Source of the DNA: JBGPLJ01 sp963826145 | GTDB taxonomy: Bacteria; Pseudomonadota; Gammaproteobacteria; Steroidobacterales; Steroidobacteraceae | Direction of reading: 5' to 3' | Length of the DNA: 64,000 nucleotides | NCBI GenBank assembly: GCA_963826145.1 | Contig: CAWGVW010000001.1 | Span: 124,001 to 188,000, forward strand | Shown: piece by piece, positions 62,597 to 64,000 of the stretch | Position numbering within the stretch: the first letter of the stretch is position 1 | How the letters are laid out: each line of letters opens with the position of its first letter | The notes under the pieces: model-generated | What the model saw: the letters and a program-made list of their open reading frames with translations, nothing else | The model's database searches: none | What the model was told of the DNA's origin: nothing | Translations under genes and position numbers: made by a program

Positions 62597-64000
62597 ATGC
62601 CGAGCCGAAGAGAGCTCGCCAACGCCATCCGCGCCCTCGCGATGGATGCGGTACAACAAGCGAATGCGGGCCACCCGGGCGCACCGATGGGGATGGCCGA
62701 CATTGCCGAGGTCCTGTGGCGCGACTTCCTCAAGCACAACCCCGGGAACCCGCGCTGGCCGGACCGGGACCGCTTCGTCTTGTCGAACGGTCATGCGTCG
62801 ATGTTGCAATACGCCGTGCTCAACCTCACCGGCTATCCGCTCGGCATGGACGAGATCCGCAATTTCCGCCAGCTCGGGGCCCGCACGGCGGGTCACCCGG
62901 AGCACGACCTCGATATCGGCATCGAAACGACAACCGGCCCGCTCGGCCAGGGGCTGGCGAACGCGGTAGGCATGGCGATCGCCGAGAGGGCGCTCGCCGC
63001 GACGTTCAATCGGCCAGGATTTGAAGTCGTTGATCACCACACCTATGTATTCGTCGGCGACGGCTGCCTCATGGAGGGCATCTCGCACGAGGTGGCCTCG
63101 CTCGCAGGCACCCAGCGGCTTGGCAAGCTCATTTGCATCTATGACGACAACGGCATCTCGATCGACGGCCACGTGCAGGGCTGGTTCACCGACAACACGC
63201 CCGAGCGCTTCAGTGCCTACGGTTGGCACGTGGTGCCGGGCGTCGACGGCCATGATGCCGAGACAGTGAAGCGCGCAATCACGGCTGCGCGAGCGGAGAC
63301 AAAGCGACCCTCCATCGTCTGCTGCAAGACGATCATCGGCTGGGGCGCGCCCAACAAGCAGGGCACGGAAGCGACGCACGGCCAGGCGCTCGGCGCGGAC
63401 GAGGTGGCCGCGGCCCGCAAGACGCTGGACTGGAAATACGCGCCGTTCGAGATTCCGGAGCCGATTCGCGCCGCCTGGGATGCGCGCGCAAGCGGCGCGC
63501 GACGGGAAGCCGAGTGGCGTCACCTGTTTGAAGCTTATCGTCGCGAATATCCGGAGCTCGCAGCCGAGTTCGAGCGTCGGACGAAGGGCGAGCTGCCCGC
63601 GGAATTCGTCAAGCGTGCGCGCGAGCTGCCCGGCGACGCCGCCAAGGACAACAAGCCCGCGGCGACGCGCGTGTCGTCTCAGGCTGTTCTCAACGCGCTG
63701 ACGCCGCTGTTGCCGGAATTCGTCGGCGGATCGGCGGACCTCACGGGCTCGAACAATACACTCAGCAAGAGTTCGAAGACGCTGAATGTCGAGAACCCGG
63801 GCGGCAACTACATCTATTACGGCGTGCGCGAATTCGGCATGACTGCGGTGATGAACGGACTCGCGCTGCATGGCGGATTCATCCCGTACGGCGGTACCTT
63901 CCTCACGTTCTCGGACTACGCGCGCAACGGCGTGCGTATGGCTGCGCTCATGCACCAGCGCAATATCCTCGTGTACTCGCACGATTCGATCGGTCTCGGC
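62597..64000 (+). CDS. tkt: transketolase (3' end outside window)
   Basis: The frame from ATG 62597 stays open to the end of the window, giving 468 residues of a roughly 660-residue transketolase. This thiamine-diphosphate enzyme moves two-carbon units in the pentose phosphate pathway. Visible motifs are DAVQQANAGHPGAPMGMADI, SNGHASMLQYAVLNL, TTTGPLGQGLANAVGMAIAE, and the ThDP/metal site VFVGDGCLMEGISHEVASLA with DDNGISIDG. The pyrimidine-binding domain begins near ADLTGSNNTL with YYGVREFGMTAVMNG. The C-terminal domain is missing only because of the window edge. Confidence 0.96.
   Translation, partial: MPSRRELANAIRALAMDAVQQANAGHPGAPMGMADIAEVLWRDFLKHNPGNPRWPDRDRFVLSNGHASMLQYAVLNLTGYPLGMDEIRNFRQLGARTAGHPEHDLDIGIETTTGPLGQGLANAVGMAIAERALAATFNRPGFEVVDHHTYVFVGDGCLMEGISHEVASLAGTQRLGKLICIYDDNGISIDGHVQGWFTDNTPERFSAYGWHVVPGVDGHDAETVKRAITAARAETKRPSIVCCKTIIGWGAPNKQGTEATHGQALGADEVAAARKTLDWKYAPFEIPEPIRAAWDARASGARREAEWRHLFEAYRREYPELAAEFERRTKGELPAEFVKRARELPGDAAKDNKPAATRVSSQAVLNALTPLLPEFVGGSADLTGSNNTLSKSSKTLNVENPGGNYIYYGVREFGMTAVMNGLALHGGFIPYGGTFLTFSDYARNGVRMAALMHQRNILVYSHDSIGLG

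Overview
The window is a GC-rich chromosomal segment, densely packed with genes on both strands, from a Gram-negative bacterium. Lipopolysaccharide genes (waaA, kdkA), an outer-membrane TolC, mpl, a DsbD/TlpA pair, and the gammaproteobacterial gene orders aroQ-accB-accC-prmA-DUF3426-dusB-fis-purH-purD and rhlB<>trxA-rho place it in the Gammaproteobacteria. The DUF1302/DUF1329 envelope cluster, a pyrophosphate-dependent phosphofructokinase beside a proton-pumping pyrophosphatase, and CCCTCTCCC-type palindromic repeats fit the Xanthomonadales/Nevskiales/Steroidobacterales area best. That finer placement is inference. I saw no tRNA, rRNA, CRISPR array, prophage or insertion sequence.

Layout. Positions 1-6344 hold a co-directional envelope cluster: a DUF1302 outer-membrane protein (5' end cut off), a DUF1329 periplasmic protein, a YCF48/BNR beta-propeller and an MMPL/RND transporter. 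A divergent gamma-glutamyltransferase-family hydrolase, a PLP decarboxylase and a RidA protein follow, to 10087. Positions 10090-13181 carry small accessory genes (DUF1801, a membrane protein, DUF1697, DUF2845, a CPBP protease) and a frameshifted glutathione S-transferase. Positions 13209-17162 hold arfB, a 30-residue candidate membrane peptide, an MscS-type channel, DUF465, RNase AM, DUF3301 and yrfG. Positions 17205-21260 hold rhlB, trxA, rho and a DNA glycosylase, followed by a frameshifted Tat-exported DUF3237 gene.

Positions 21896-33685 form a long minus-strand housekeeping block: purD, purH, fis, dusB, a DUF3426 protein, prmA, accC, accB, aroQ, a TlpA-like protein and a DsbD with two tandem N-terminal domains. 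groES-groEL (33894-35876) sits behind a sigma70-like promoter that overlaps a CIRCE operator, and ends in a clear terminator. glnE and a zinc-finger protein follow. Positions 39167-42686 are an LPS-core region (DUF6165, a family 9 glycosyltransferase, kdkA, waaA). After it come tolC, a rhodanese, pcm, a PAS-GGDEF-EAL protein, a flavin monooxygenase-like protein, hppA and pfp.

The right end holds adk, rnd, a membrane protein, mpl, ubiX, a Lon N-domain protein, a CPBP protease, a Myb-like small protein, a methyltransferase-kinase pair, a rubredoxin, a TraB/GumN lipoprotein, a cpdA-like phosphodiesterase and the 5' part of transketolase.

The best candidate for a poorly described system is the four-layer envelope cluster at the left end together with the GGT-family enzyme beside it, whose substrate-binding residues differ from true GGT. 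Other points worth attention are the Q/N/H-rich extension of Rho, the doubled DsbD sensor domain, the tiny ORF coupled to the MscS gene, and the pyrophosphate-based energy gene pair.
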